Both the position numbers and the translations under genes were made by a program. Below are positions 13,313 through 21,062 of a stretch of DNA of 28,516 nucleotides, in pieces (positions within the stretch are counted from its first letter, which is position 1; each line of letters starts with the position of its first letter). The notes beneath the pieces are model-generated. The model was not told the DNA's origin and did not search any database. It saw nothing but the letters and a program-made list of their open reading frames with translations. This DNA is from a virus, in IMG/VR virus record IMGVR_UViG_3300036835_000414, positions 1 through 28,516 of that record, one strand, 5' to 3'.

Positions 13313-14103
13313 AGCCAGGCCTTCGCGAAGGTCGCCAGCCCGACGCCGCCGGAGAGCTCGAGCGTCGGAAACTGGCCGAGCTCGATCCACCCGTCGGCGC
13401 CGCGGAACGCCAGAAAATCGCCGGAGGTCCAGAGCGCCGTGCCGTCGGTCTTGACGCCGGCCGTCGACAGCGTGACCATCGGGCGCGCGCAGTCAATCGC
13501 CAGGTAGTCGTTCACGCCGAGGTTCACGGTGAACCCCATCGTCCCGATCGGATCGCCGGCGGCGTTGCGGTAGGTGAACGTCGGGTTGTTGAGCGTCGAT
13601 CCGCCGCCGGAGACCACGAGCTGCGGGAAGCTGACGCCCGTCCCCATCGGGAGCGATGCACGGGCCGTCGAGAGCGGGATGCCCTGCGGGTTCACGTCGT
13701 ACAGCTGCGGATCCGCGCAGTCGAACGCGATCGAAATGTCCGCGTCCAGGCTCGAGAAGATCGCCCGGCGCGGCGGCGCGATGAAATCGGTGAGGCGCCC
13801 GTCGCGAAGCTCTCGGTCTGGCCGATCGGCGAACCGGATCCGGACGGCGCCCTGGGCGCACAGCTGCTTGATCGCTTCGATCGCCGCGAGCTTCGCGGCC
13901 GACGACCCGGCGAGCACATGCCCGGAGATCGTGACGCGCCGGCTCTGCGCCTGCGTCGGCTCTCCGGACCAGGCTTGGCCGAGCACGCCGAGCAGCGCCA
14001 TCGTCGGATCCGAAAATGACGGCGTCGCTTGGTGATTCGGGTTCGCGCCGATCACAAAGCCGTAGTCGGCGAGATCGACGTCATTGATCCAGACTTCGCT
14101 CAT
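13309..14103 (-). CDS. Distal tail protein (Dit-like), 264 aa
   Basis: The N-terminus WINDVDLADYGFVIGAN, then WSGEPTQAQSRRVTISGHVLAGSSAAKLAAIEAIKQLC is the usual Dit pattern: a short strand ending in L-x-x-YG-[FV], then R-x-[IV]-x-[IV]-x-G and a helix that ends before a capped loop. The rest (RIRFADRPDRELRDGRL, ISIAFDCADPQLYDV, then a beta-rich C-terminal half with a TMGFTVNLGVNDYLAIDC segment) fits the galectin-like C-terminal domain of Dit proteins. It follows the tape measure gene, overlapping by ATGA, which is the normal position. It forms the ring joining tail tube and tip. Confidence 0.75.
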   Translation of the reverse strand: MSEVWINDVDLADYGFVIGANPNHQATPSFSDPTMALLGVLGQAWSGEPTQAQSRRVTISGHVLAGSSAAKLAAIEAIKQLCAQGAVRIRFADRPDRELRDGRLTDFIAPPRRAIFSSLDADISIAFDCADPQLYDVNPQGIPLSTARASLPMGTGVSFPQLVVSGGGSTLNNPTFTYRNAAGDPIGTMGFTVNLGVNDYLAIDCARPMVTLSTAGVKTDGTALWTSGDFLAFRGADGWIELGQFPTLELSGGVGLATFAKAWL

Positions 14104-17100
14104 TGGGAGCCTACAAAGGGCGAGGCCACGTCGATCGTGCCGCGGTTGATGGCCTGCTGAATGAGCCCGCGTCCGAGCGCGATGCTGATCTGCCGTGCGA
14201 GCTCGGCGCTGATTTGGCCGGCGAATGCCGAGGCATCCCCCGATGCTCCGTTGAGCGTCACGCCGCCGACGTTGACGACAACGGATGGCCCACCGCCGCC
14301 TCCGCCCCCCGAGCTGCTCTGCGGGGCGGACGATGGCGCGTTCACCGTCGTGAGCGCCGGCGGTTGAAATCGAATCGTCAGCGAATCGCGAATCTCCTTC
14401 AGGTAGTCGCGCGACTCGAGCGAGACATTCAGGTGGCGCAGCTCGAGGTCGGCCAGCCGATCGCCCTGGATCGTGGTGAGATTTTGATAGCCGGCGGCCA
14501 CCGCCGACGTGGCGCCGGATCCGGCGCCGCCGAGCGCGCCGAGGTCCGTGCTCCCGTCGAGCGGCGGCAGATGCCGAATGCTGTCGATGAGCGACTTCAC
14601 CTCGAGCTTGATGTTCGGATCGAGGCCCGGATAGTCCCAGAGGCCGACGAGGTAGGACAGGGCGCCGTCGCGGCCCGCTTTGGTCTTCAGATCGTACTGG
14701 CTGAGATCGATCTTGAACGCCTTCGACCGATCGCCGACCTGCTGGTACGGATCGGTGATGTCGTGCACGTCCTCGTAGTCGGAGATGCTGCTTGAGAGAT
14801 CGCTGAAGCTCCGCGCCGCGTTCTCCGCGCTCGATGACGCGTTCTGGGCGGACTTGTCGAGATCGAGCAGGGCCTGAATCAGATCGTCGATCGACAACCC
14901 GGCCGTGTCGACACTGTCCGGACTGTTCTTGATCTTGTCGAAGAGATCCTGAAAGCTCGCATCGAGTTTCGCAATGTCGCCCGGCGACAGATGCGCGAGA
15001 TCGAAACCCTTGAAGAGATCGCCGAGGGCGCCGCCGGCGCCGGCGTACGCTTTTGCTTTGTCGGCGAATTGCTGCGTTGGATCGGTGACGTGATGGATCT
15101 GGTCATACTGGTCGGCGAATGTCGTCGCGGCGTTAAGCAGATCCTCGGCGGCTTTCTGTGCCTGCTGCGCGTGAAACGCCGTCGCTTCAGCGGCCTGTGT
15201 GGTCGCGAGCGCGTCGATCGTCGCCTGGTCGGCGTGCGCTGCGATCGCCGCGTCCATCTCGCGCGTCTGCTTCTCGGCGAACTCTTCGGCGTCCGCCTCG
15301 GCGTTCAGCCCCTGCGCGCGGAGGAGTCGAACATGCAAATCCTCTTGTTCTTGCTTCTGCTGTTCGAGGTACGCCTTCTCAAGCCCCGGCTCTGCCTTGT
15401 CGATCGCGGCCTTCAGCTGCAGGAACGTCGCCTCAGTCCCGTCGAGCGTGATGCCGAGCGCCTTCGCTGCCGCGTTCAGTTCGTCGATCTGAAGCGGCGT
15501 CAGGCCGGAGAGATCGGCCTTCACGCCAATGCCCCCGAACGCGTACTGTGAGCCTGCCGTGCTGCCGTGCTTGATCAACGTGTCAATCGCCTGCCCGGCG
15601 GCCGAATACGCGCCAGGCGGGACGACGACGCCCTTGATCGTCTCTGAGAGATGCCGGAGCGCGGCGGAATTGTCCTCGATGACTTTCTGATGCTCGAGCT
15701 CCGCTTGATCCTTGCCGCCGAGCACAGAGGACGCGATCGTCGCGAGACCGCCGGCGATCGGAAGTATCGAGCCGACCACACTCCCGATCGTCGCGAGCGG
15801 ATTGCCCTGCGCATCGCTCTTGCCGAGGCCCGCGAGTTGCGAAGCGACGACGGGAATCTGCGTCGCGATCTCGACGACGGAGCGAAGCGTGTTCGTCGTT
15901 TTCTGATCGACGAGACCGAAGGCGCCGGCGAGCTGCAGCGCGCCGTCCGCGGCGTCGCGAATCGCGCGCGCCTGCTCGACGGTGTCCTGCATCGACCGCT
16001 TGAGATCGACGTTCCCGTCCTTCTGAACGGTGACCATGCCCTTCAGGATCTCCGCGCGCTTCTTATCGAGATCGAGCAGGGCTTTCTTGATGTCCGCGTC
16101 GGCGTTGTTGACTTTGAGGATCTCGACGTCGGATGCGATCAGCTCCTGTGCCGCCGCGTTGATCGCCGTGACGGAGTCTTGCGGCGTCGTTCCGGGTGCG
16201 CCGACACCGGCGATCGCGCCGGCGGCCTTCTGCAGCGCGGGCTGCGCGGCATTCTTCGCCTGATCGATCAGCCGCGTGAGCTCGACCTCGTTCAGGAGTC
16301 GCTCTTTCTGCGCGATGCTCAATTCGTTGTTGAGCGCGATCTCGTTCTTGAGTTTAAGCGCGCGCTCGTCGATCGCCGCGGCCGCGGCCTGGGCGGCGTG
16401 TCCCGTTGCAGCGGCCAGGGCGGATTCAACTGCAATGACGAGATCCTCGCCTTGCGCCTTCGCGAGCACGCGCGCGTTGTCTGCTGCGAGCTTTTCCTTT
16501 GTCGCGGTCTCGTCGAGTTGCAGCGCGAGCTTTTTCTGGGCTAGCGCCGCCTCTTCGGCCTGTTTCTTTTCCTCGGCCGTCATGACGTGCGGCGCCGCCG
16601 GATTCGCCGTACCAACGTTCGTGAATGTGCTCGAGAGAACCGGCGTCGATTTGAACGTCAGGGCGCGGTATGCGGCGGCCGTGCCGAGGAATCCCATCCG
16701 TTCCAACTGTCCAGAGACGCCGCCCATTTTCTCGAACAGCGTGTATGCGCCGGCGACGAAGGTCTGAATGTGGCCATAGATGCCCTCGAGCGATTCCTTC
16801 CACGAGTTTTTGAGCCGCTCGAGCGTCGCGGCCGTCGAGGCTTCGTTCAGCGCCGCGCGCTTGCTGAGCTGCTCCATCGCGTCGCCGGCGATCTTCGCTT
16901 GCGACGCGTATTCCTCGATTCCGGCTTTATCGAGCTGCCCGATCTCTGATCGCACCTGGCGCAAGCCGTCGCCTTTCTGGATCAGCGCAACGATCGCCTT
17001 GGTCGCCGTATCGACGTCGATGCCGAATTTTTGGAAGATTGGCGCCGAGGCCTGGAACGCCGAGAACAGCTCGGTCACCGAGACCTTGCCTTGCGTCGCC

Positions 17101-17618
17101 GAGGCGAGCTTCGCGGCCGTCTCGAGCGCCTCTTCGCCGGTGAGATGAAACTCCCGGCGCAACTGAATGAGCAGCTGCGCAGTTTCTTCGACGCTGGATC
17201 CCGTCGCGTCGGCGAGTTTAGTCGCCGCAGCGAGTTGCTGCTGGAGCTCCTCGGCGCTCGAGACGCCGAGCTTTGAGATCGTTGCCGCGGTCTGCTCGAG
17301 CTCTTCGATCGAACGGCCGGAGGCGTCGGCGAGCGATTCGATCTCTTCCTTCAGCCGGGCGATGCCCTCGGTGAAGGTCGGAAGATTCGCGGCAATCGTG
17401 CGAAAGGTCTTGTCGGCCGAAACCCCGAGCTCGACCATGTCTTTCACGATCTCGGCAAGGCTGAACGCTGCCGCGGCCGCGGTGAGATCCTTCAGAATGT
17501 CCTTGAAGCTGAAGAGCTTCTCGGTGACGTGATCGGCGGCCTTTTCGATCTCCTTCAGCGCGGCCGAGGCGGCGTCTTTGACGCGGACGGTAAACGAGAC
17601 TGACTGGTCGTTAGCCAT
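14100..17618 (-). CDS. Tape measure protein, 1172 aa
   Basis: It is the longest gene in the window and lies just after the tail chaperones. The N-terminus (MANDQSVSFTVRVKDAASAALKEIEKAADHVTEKLF) is typical of tape measures, followed by long alanine- and glutamate-rich coiled-coil stretches to about residue 300 and again over 340-560. A hydrophobic segment (LATIGSVVGSILPIAGGLATIASSVLGG) near the middle may be the membrane-inserting part. The C-terminal 120 residues are Gly/Ser-rich then beta-like. At about 0.15 nm per residue the tail would be about 175 nm long, a siphovirus size. No peptidoglycan hydrolase motif was seen. The ATG at 17618 follows the GT stop by 3 bp. Confidence 0.85.
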   Translation of the reverse strand: MANDQSVSFTVRVKDAASAALKEIEKAADHVTEKLFSFKDILKDLTAAAAAFSLAEIVKDMVELGVSADKTFRTIAANLPTFTEGIARLKEEIESLADASGRSIEELEQTAATISKLGVSSAEELQQQLAAATKLADATGSSVEETAQLLIQLRREFHLTGEEALETAAKLASATQGKVSVTELFSAFQASAPIFQKFGIDVDTATKAIVALIQKGDGLRQVRSEIGQLDKAGIEEYASQAKIAGDAMEQLSKRAALNEASTAATLERLKNSWKESLEGIYGHIQTFVAGAYTLFEKMGGVSGQLERMGFLGTAAAYRALTFKSTPVLSSTFTNVGTANPAAPHVMTAEEKKQAEEAALAQKKLALQLDETATKEKLAADNARVLAKAQGEDLVIAVESALAAATGHAAQAAAAAIDERALKLKNEIALNNELSIAQKERLLNEVELTRLIDQAKNAAQPALQKAAGAIAGVGAPGTTPQDSVTAINAAAQELIASDVEILKVNNADADIKKALLDLDKKRAEILKGMVTVQKDGNVDLKRSMQDTVEQARAIRDAADGALQLAGAFGLVDQKTTNTLRSVVEIATQIPVVASQLAGLGKSDAQGNPLATIGSVVGSILPIAGGLATIASSVLGGKDQAELEHQKVIEDNSAALRHLSETIKGVVVPPGAYSAAGQAIDTLIKHGSTAGSQYAFGGIGVKADLSGLTPLQIDELNAAAKALGITLDGTEATFLQLKAAIDKAEPGLEKAYLEQQKQEQEDLHVRLLRAQGLNAEADAEEFAEKQTREMDAAIAAHADQATIDALATTQAAEATAFHAQQAQKAAEDLLNAATTFADQYDQIHHVTDPTQQFADKAKAYAGAGGALGDLFKGFDLAHLSPGDIAKLDASFQDLFDKIKNSPDSVDTAGLSIDDLIQALLDLDKSAQNASSSAENAARSFSDLSSSISDYEDVHDITDPYQQVGDRSKAFKIDLSQYDLKTKAGRDGALSYLVGLWDYPGLDPNIKLEVKSLIDSIRHLPPLDGSTDLGALGGAGSGATSAVAAGYQNLTTIQGDRLADLELRHLNVSLESRDYLKEIRDSLTIRFQPPALTTVNAPSSAPQSSSGGGGGGGPSVVVNVGGVTLNGASGDASAFAGQISAELARQISIALGRGLIQQAINRGTIDVASPFVGSQ

Positions 17619-17621
17619 GCG

Positions 17622-18286
17622 CTAGTCCTCCGGATCCGGAAAGGCCTGCTCGAACACCTCGCGCCGCGCCCGGTCGCTGTCAGCACCGCTGCCCAGCGCC
17701 AACCCGATCCCACGTACGGTGTCGGTCACATCGATCGCCCGGTGCATCGTCAGCGAGTGGAACCGCGCCCACACGATCCGCACCGGCACGCACCCGTCGA
17801 GCGTGCCGTCCGGCCCGCGGCCCCACCGCTCGGGCGCGCACACCCACGCGGCGCCGAGACGGTCCTCGCAATGCGCCAGCGCGACGTCGAGCGAGAGGCG
17901 CGGCCCATCGCCGGCTACATCGTCCGGGATGGAGTTCGCCCGGGCGAGCGCATCCCATTCATCCTCGGGCTCTGCGGGGGAACCGGGCTCTCGCCCCGCA
18001 GGCGTCCGAAAAAATCGCGCAGCGCTGTCATGCGCTCGGCTGGCTCGAGCGCGAGAAGGATCCGCACCGGATCGCCGCGCAGGAGATACGACGGCCGCCA
18101 CGGAAACGCGCGGCGGAGGATCCAGCGGATCGCCGTCTGGCGTTGCCGCTCCCGCGTCGCGGTCGCCATCCACCCATCGAAGCGCTGGCAGTCCGGCGCG
18201 CTCACATGCCGCGCGATGAACGTCCGCCCCTGGTGGCGGAATTCCCAGGGGCGGTGCGCGGCGCGATACGCATCAACGTCGAACAT
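17622..18286 (-). CDS. Tail assembly chaperone, G-GT -1 frameshift product, about 221 aa
   Basis: Translation starts at 18286 in the G frame, slips -1 at T TTT TTC (18014-18008) and continues in the second frame to the TAG at 17622. This gives 93 G residues plus 128 GT residues. The GT part reads RTPAGREPGSPAEPEDEWDALARANSIPDD, then LSLDVALAHCEDRLGAAWVCAPERWG and ends FEQAFPDPED. The second frame has no plausible start near its beginning, so frameshifting is the natural explanation. The place, between tube and tape measure, matches lambda gpGT and its relatives, which bind the tape measure and tube protein during tail assembly. Confidence 0.75.
17915..18286 (-). CDS. Tail assembly chaperone G, 123 aa
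   Basis: The start at 18286 has GAGG with 6-nt spacing. The longer open frame upstream covers the tube gene and is a shadow. The protein (MFDVDAYRAAHRPWEFRHQGRTFIARHVSAP, then DGWMATATRERQRQTAIRWILRRAFPWRP, then EPAERMTALRDFFGRLRG) is helical and basic, in line with tail chaperone G proteins, and it lies between tail tube and tape measure as required. Ribosomes that do not slip end at 17915; the last 30 residues after the slip point (GESPVPPQSPRMNGMRSPGRTPSRTM) look low in complexity and are probably just the unshifted tail. Confidence 0.75.
   Translation of the reverse strand: MFDVDAYRAAHRPWEFRHQGRTFIARHVSAPDCQRFDGWMATATRERQRQTAIRWILRRAFPWRPSYLLRGDPVRILLALEPAERMTALRDFFGRLRGESPVPPQSPRMNGMRSPGRTPSRTM
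17972..18014 (-). promoter_or_regulatory. -1 programmed frameshift signal
   Basis: The slippery heptamer T TTT TTC is at 18014-18008 in the G frame. After a 6-nt spacer (18007-18002) comes a stem with arms CTGCGGGG (18001-17994) and CCCCGCAG (17979-17972), 8 perfect pairs and a 14-nt loop. After a -1 slip the next codon is CGG, which enters the open GT frame. The heptamer type, spacing and stem are all standard for -1 frameshifting in tail chaperones. Confidence 0.8.
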
Positions 18287-18294
18287 GCGCGGCC

Positions 18295-19323
18295 TCAGTC
18301 GTAGACGAAGTTGAAGTCGTCGTTCGAGCTGGCGGTCGAATTCGCCGGCTGGATCGTCAGCTCGCACTGCGGAATCGCGTTGTTGTTCACGAGCTTGTAG
18401 CCGACGACCTGCGCCTGCGGGAAATTGAGCTTCTCGCGGAAGTATTGCGTCGTGCCCTTCTGGATGATCATCGAGAAGATCTGGCCGCTGTCGTAGAGCC
18501 GGTACGGATCGAACGCCGTGGAGCTCGTGTACGGCGCGCCGACGACGAGCGCGGTCGCCTCGAGGACCACCTTCACCGTCGGTTTCCGATCGCCCGGCAC
18601 GAACCCGCGGTGCGTGCCGTTGCCGCTCTGGTTCACTCGAGGGAAGAGCTCGCGGCCCATGTCGAACGAGTGCGAGATGATCTCCGCGTTCGCGGAGAGC
18701 CCGCCGATCGTGAGCGCGATCGTGCCGGAGAGGAGCGGCAGGATCGTCTGCAGGGGATACGTGATCGCCGGCACGGCGGCATCCGTCGGCAGCGTCGCGA
18801 TGCCCATCGCATCCATCGTCCAGATGGGCGGCTTGGTCGTCGGCGCGTCGAACTTGAGATTCCCGAGCACGCCGGCGCCGACGTATTTCTCGCCGCGCGC
18901 ATAGAGTTCGGCGCCCAGCGACGTGTAGGTGAGTCCCGCCACCGTCGGCGCATAGGTCCACTTCTCGGTGCCCGGCGTCGTCACGACCGTGGCATCGAGC
19001 CCGCAGGCCTTGAAGATGTTGTGCAGCGACGGGAACACGCTGGCCGAATACGCGATCCCCGCCGTGCGCTGATAGAACGGGATCGAGCCTTTGAAGAAGA
19101 ATCCCGAGGGTGCGACGTTGGCGATCTGGCCCAACGCGCTTACCGAGGGGCCGAGGTCGCCGTCGTTGGCGTAGTCGAACTCGATCGGCGCGCCCTGGTA
19201 CCGGCTGGGATACTGCATCTGGATGCCGTCCGTCGCGCCGGCGAGCGTGGCCCCGGCGCCGTAGCTCGCCTCGGGCTTGCCGAGCAGCCCCATGATGTGA
19301 ATGACCTTCGCGAGTGCCGTCAT
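18295..19323 (-). CDS. Major tail tube protein, 342 aa
   Basis: The start at 19323 has AGGAG with 9-nt spacing. The sequence carries the tail tube pattern of long-tailed phages: an N-terminal VIHIMGLLGKPEASYGAGATLAGATDGIQM, then QGAPIEFDYANDGDLG, FFFKGSIPFYQRTAGIAYS, a SLHNIFKACGLDATVV helix-strand, and in the C-terminal half GFVPGDRKPTVKVVLEATALVV, FSMIIQKGT and VVGYKLVNNNAIPQCELTIQ. It lies upstream of the G/GT chaperones, in the standard order. It polymerises to form the tail tube through which DNA passes. Confidence 0.8.
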   Translation of the reverse strand: MTALAKVIHIMGLLGKPEASYGAGATLAGATDGIQMQYPSRYQGAPIEFDYANDGDLGPSVSALGQIANVAPSGFFFKGSIPFYQRTAGIAYSASVFPSLHNIFKACGLDATVVTTPGTEKWTYAPTVAGLTYTSLGAELYARGEKYVGAGVLGNLKFDAPTTKPPIWTMDAMGIATLPTDAAVPAITYPLQTILPLLSGTIALTIGGLSANAEIISHSFDMGRELFPRVNQSGNGTHRGFVPGDRKPTVKVVLEATALVVGAPYTSSTAFDPYRLYDSGQIFSMIIQKGTTQYFREKLNFPQAQVVGYKLVNNNAIPQCELTIQPANSTASSNDDFNFVYD

Positions 19324-19329
19324 GGCCGA

Positions 19330-19650
19330 TTACTCCTGAGGTCCGTCGGTGACCGGCGCCGCGGCGGTCGCGACGTCCGGATCCGGCGCAGCTGCCGGGA
19401 ACTGCGTCACGATCGACGCGACGGTCGTCTTGCGGGCCGCGGCGATGCTGTCGGGCGTGCGCGCCGTGCCATCCTCGGCCGGGACGAGATCCGCGAGCTC
19501 GATGGCGTCGCCACTGGCGAAGACCGCATGCGGAATCGTTCGCCGAGTGAGCTCCGCGGCGTGCCAGGCCTGCACGGCCGCGCGGCTCTCGGCGACCGCC
19601 TCGGCCGGCACGAGGACCCGCTCGCCGTTGATCAGGATGTATTCGGTCAT
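19330..19650 (-). CDS. Small phage protein between tail terminator and tail tube, 106 aa
   Basis: I start at the ATG at 19650 (MTEYILINGERVLVPAEAVAESRAAVQAWHAAELTRRT); the frame further upstream is a shadow of the next gene. The N-terminus is a strand-turn-strand followed by an Ala/Glu-rich helix, then an acidic, Ala/Pro-rich tail (FPAAAPDPDVATAAAPVTDG). No family is recognised. The position between tail terminator and tube suggests a tail assembly or minor tail role. Confidence 0.6.
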   Translation of the reverse strand: MTEYILINGERVLVPAEAVAESRAAVQAWHAAELTRRTIPHAVFASGDAIELADLVPAEDGTARTPDSIAAARKTTVASIVTQFPAAAPDPDVATAAAPVTDGPQE

Positions 19651-19667
19651 TCCAGGTTCCTCGAGTG

Positions 19668-20165
19668 TCAGGAGAGCAGGTCGCGGAACTCGAGCATGCC
19701 GGTGATCGCACCGGTCACGATCGCGCCCTCGATCGGCGTGAAGTCGGGTGCGGCCAGGAGCTGGTCGCAGTGATAGATCTGCAGATTGTTTCGGGTCGGC
19801 GGATTGAGATTGAACCGCCGCCACGACATGAGCACCGCGCGGAGGATGTAGCTCGTCTCCGCGGCGGCGACGGCCGTGTCCTGATCGGATCGCGCGATCC
19901 GCACGAGGATGTCGGCCGTGCCGTCACCCGTCACGGTGTTGTTCGCGCCGTCGAGCGGTGCGATCTGCCGCACGTTGACGGCGATCCCCGGGATCGACGG
20001 AAAGCGCAGCTGCGCGACGGCGTTGTCGGCGGTCTGCTCCGCGATCGTCCCGATGACGGGCAGCGCATCGCCCGGTTCGCGCGGCACGATCGCGAGACAC
20101 GCCGCGATCCCATGCAAGGGATCGTTGAACCATTCGGTGAGCGAGCGCGCGACTTCCAAGATCAT
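19668..20165 (-). CDS. Tail terminator/completion protein, 165 aa
   Basis: ATG at 20165, with GAGGG close before it. The sequence is beta-rich with conserved-looking runs: LTEWFNDPLHGIAACLAIVPREPGDALPVIG, AVAQLRFPSIPGIAVNVRQIAPLDG, TADILVRIARSDQDTAVAAAETSYILRAVLMSWRRFN, ending GAIVTGAITGMLEFRDLLS. The gene sits between the FII-like connector and the tube gene, the place of lambda Z/U, so I call it tail terminator or completion protein by position. Fold and family are not certain. Confidence 0.5.
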   Translation of the reverse strand: MILEVARSLTEWFNDPLHGIAACLAIVPREPGDALPVIGTIAEQTADNAVAQLRFPSIPGIAVNVRQIAPLDGANNTVTGDGTADILVRIARSDQDTAVAAAETSYILRAVLMSWRRFNLNPPTRNNLQIYHCDQLLAAPDFTPIEGAIVTGAITGMLEFRDLLS

Positions 20166-20172
20166 CGGGCCC

Positions 20173-20478
20173 TCATGCGAGGATCACCTTTTTCTGATGC
20201 TCGCCGACGTGCCGGCTGTCGCGCACGCGGTACGTCGTACCTTTAATCACGATGTCCGCATCGAAGACCGCGACGGCATCGAACGCCCGCCCCTTCACCG
20301 AGCCGAGCTCGAACGTGAACGTGCGCCGATTGATCGGCGTGAAGCCGCCGGCGGGATCCGGCTCGAGCACGTCCTCGGCATCGAAGAAGCCCGACGTCGA
20401 CACCGCGCCGATGCGCGCCGAGTCCGAGAGCACCGGATCGGCGTACATCGTCGCGAGGTCGTCGTCAAACATCGACAC
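20173..20478 (-). CDS. Head-tail connector, lambda FII-like, 101 aa
   Basis: I chose the GTG at 20478 because AGGA lies 7 nt before it; an ATG two codons later (20472) is 13 nt from AGGA. MSMFDDDLATMYADPVLSDSARIG opens like FII-type connectors, and the rest (FDAEDVLEPDPAGGFTPINRRTFTFELGSVKG, FDADIVIKGTTYRVRDSRH) is the small beta barrel with a DxIxIxGxxYxVxxxx strand common in that family. It lies between the head protein and the tail terminator, as FII does between D/E and Z. It joins the head to the tail. Confidence 0.65.
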   Translation of the reverse strand: MSMFDDDLATMYADPVLSDSARIGAVSTSGFFDAEDVLEPDPAGGFTPINRRTFTFELGSVKGRAFDAVAVFDADIVIKGTTYRVRDSRHVGEHQKKVILA

Positions 20479-20490
20479 GGCGAGATCCTC

Positions 20491-20970
20491 TTACGCCGTG
20501 TAGCTCGGCTGTGCCGCGCCGGCGTACATCGGCACGAGGTACACGACGCACGACGTGAAGTTGGCCGCGTTCGACGCACCGGTGCGCGGCGCGATGTACG
20601 TGAAGCCGTTCGCGAGATCGAGATCGGACGGGCCGACCTCGATGATCACGAGCTTTTCCTTCACCGCGGCGTCGGTCGTGAACGACAGCGCGTCGGTCTG
20701 GCGCGTGTACGTGTCGTTCGTCGCTTCGTCGAGATTGGTCCAGATCCGGCGGACGCCGGTCAGGACCTTGGCGTTGAGGCCGGCGGCGTTCTGCGCCTGG
20801 AGCAGATCGAGCGCAATCGTCGCGGCGTTGCCCTGATCGATCTCGAACACGAGATAGGCCTTGTGGGCGAAGGCCATGTTGAAATACCGGCCAGTGCGGC
20901 CGGCGGCGTCCGTCGCCGGCTTGAGGCCGCCGAACACCTTCGCGTTCTCGGGCAGCGTGAAGTTGTGCAT
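20491..20970 (-). CDS. Conserved phage head protein, possible decoration or minor capsid protein, 159 aa
   Basis: ATG at 20970, with GAGGA about 11 nt before it. The sequence matches from memory a widespread phage head-region protein: LPENAKVFGGLKPATDAAGRTGRYFNMAFAHKAYLVFEIDQGNAATIALDLLQAQNAAG, VRRIWTNLDEATNDTYTRQTDALSFTTDAAVKEKLVIIEVGPSDLDLANGFTYIAPRTGASNAANFTS. Adjacent to the capsid gene, it is probably a head structural or decoration protein; its exact place in the head is not known to me. The stop is 12 bp before the connector gene. Confidence 0.65.
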   Translation of the reverse strand: MHNFTLPENAKVFGGLKPATDAAGRTGRYFNMAFAHKAYLVFEIDQGNAATIALDLLQAQNAAGLNAKVLTGVRRIWTNLDEATNDTYTRQTDALSFTTDAAVKEKLVIIEVGPSDLDLANGFTYIAPRTGASNAANFTSCVVYLVPMYAGAAQPSYTA

Positions 20971-21002
20971 GTGATGAAATCCTCAAGCGGGAGTCGGAAG
21001 AC

Positions 21003-21054
21003 GAGCGGGCGGAATGGACTGCGCGCCCGCTCGAGCGCGAAGCATCGAGCGGGC
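21003..21054. repeat. Two mutually exclusive hairpins between capsid and head-protein genes
   Basis: GCCCGCTC (part of 21024-21034) can pair with GAGCGGGC on either side: with 21003-21011 (9 bp) or with TCGAGCGGGC at 21045-21054 (10 bp, perfect). Only one can form at a time. There is no T run, so it is not a plain terminator; it may set the ratio of capsid to head-protein expression or protect the capsid mRNA end. The 92-bp gap 20971-21062 holds no gene. Confidence 0.5.
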
Positions 21055-21062
21055 GAGATCGA

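Noticed and set aside
17622-18173. Independent 183-aa gene for the GT frame from 18173
   Set aside because: The first 60 residues from that start are shadow sequence of chaperone G; the -1 frameshift signal explains the frame better.
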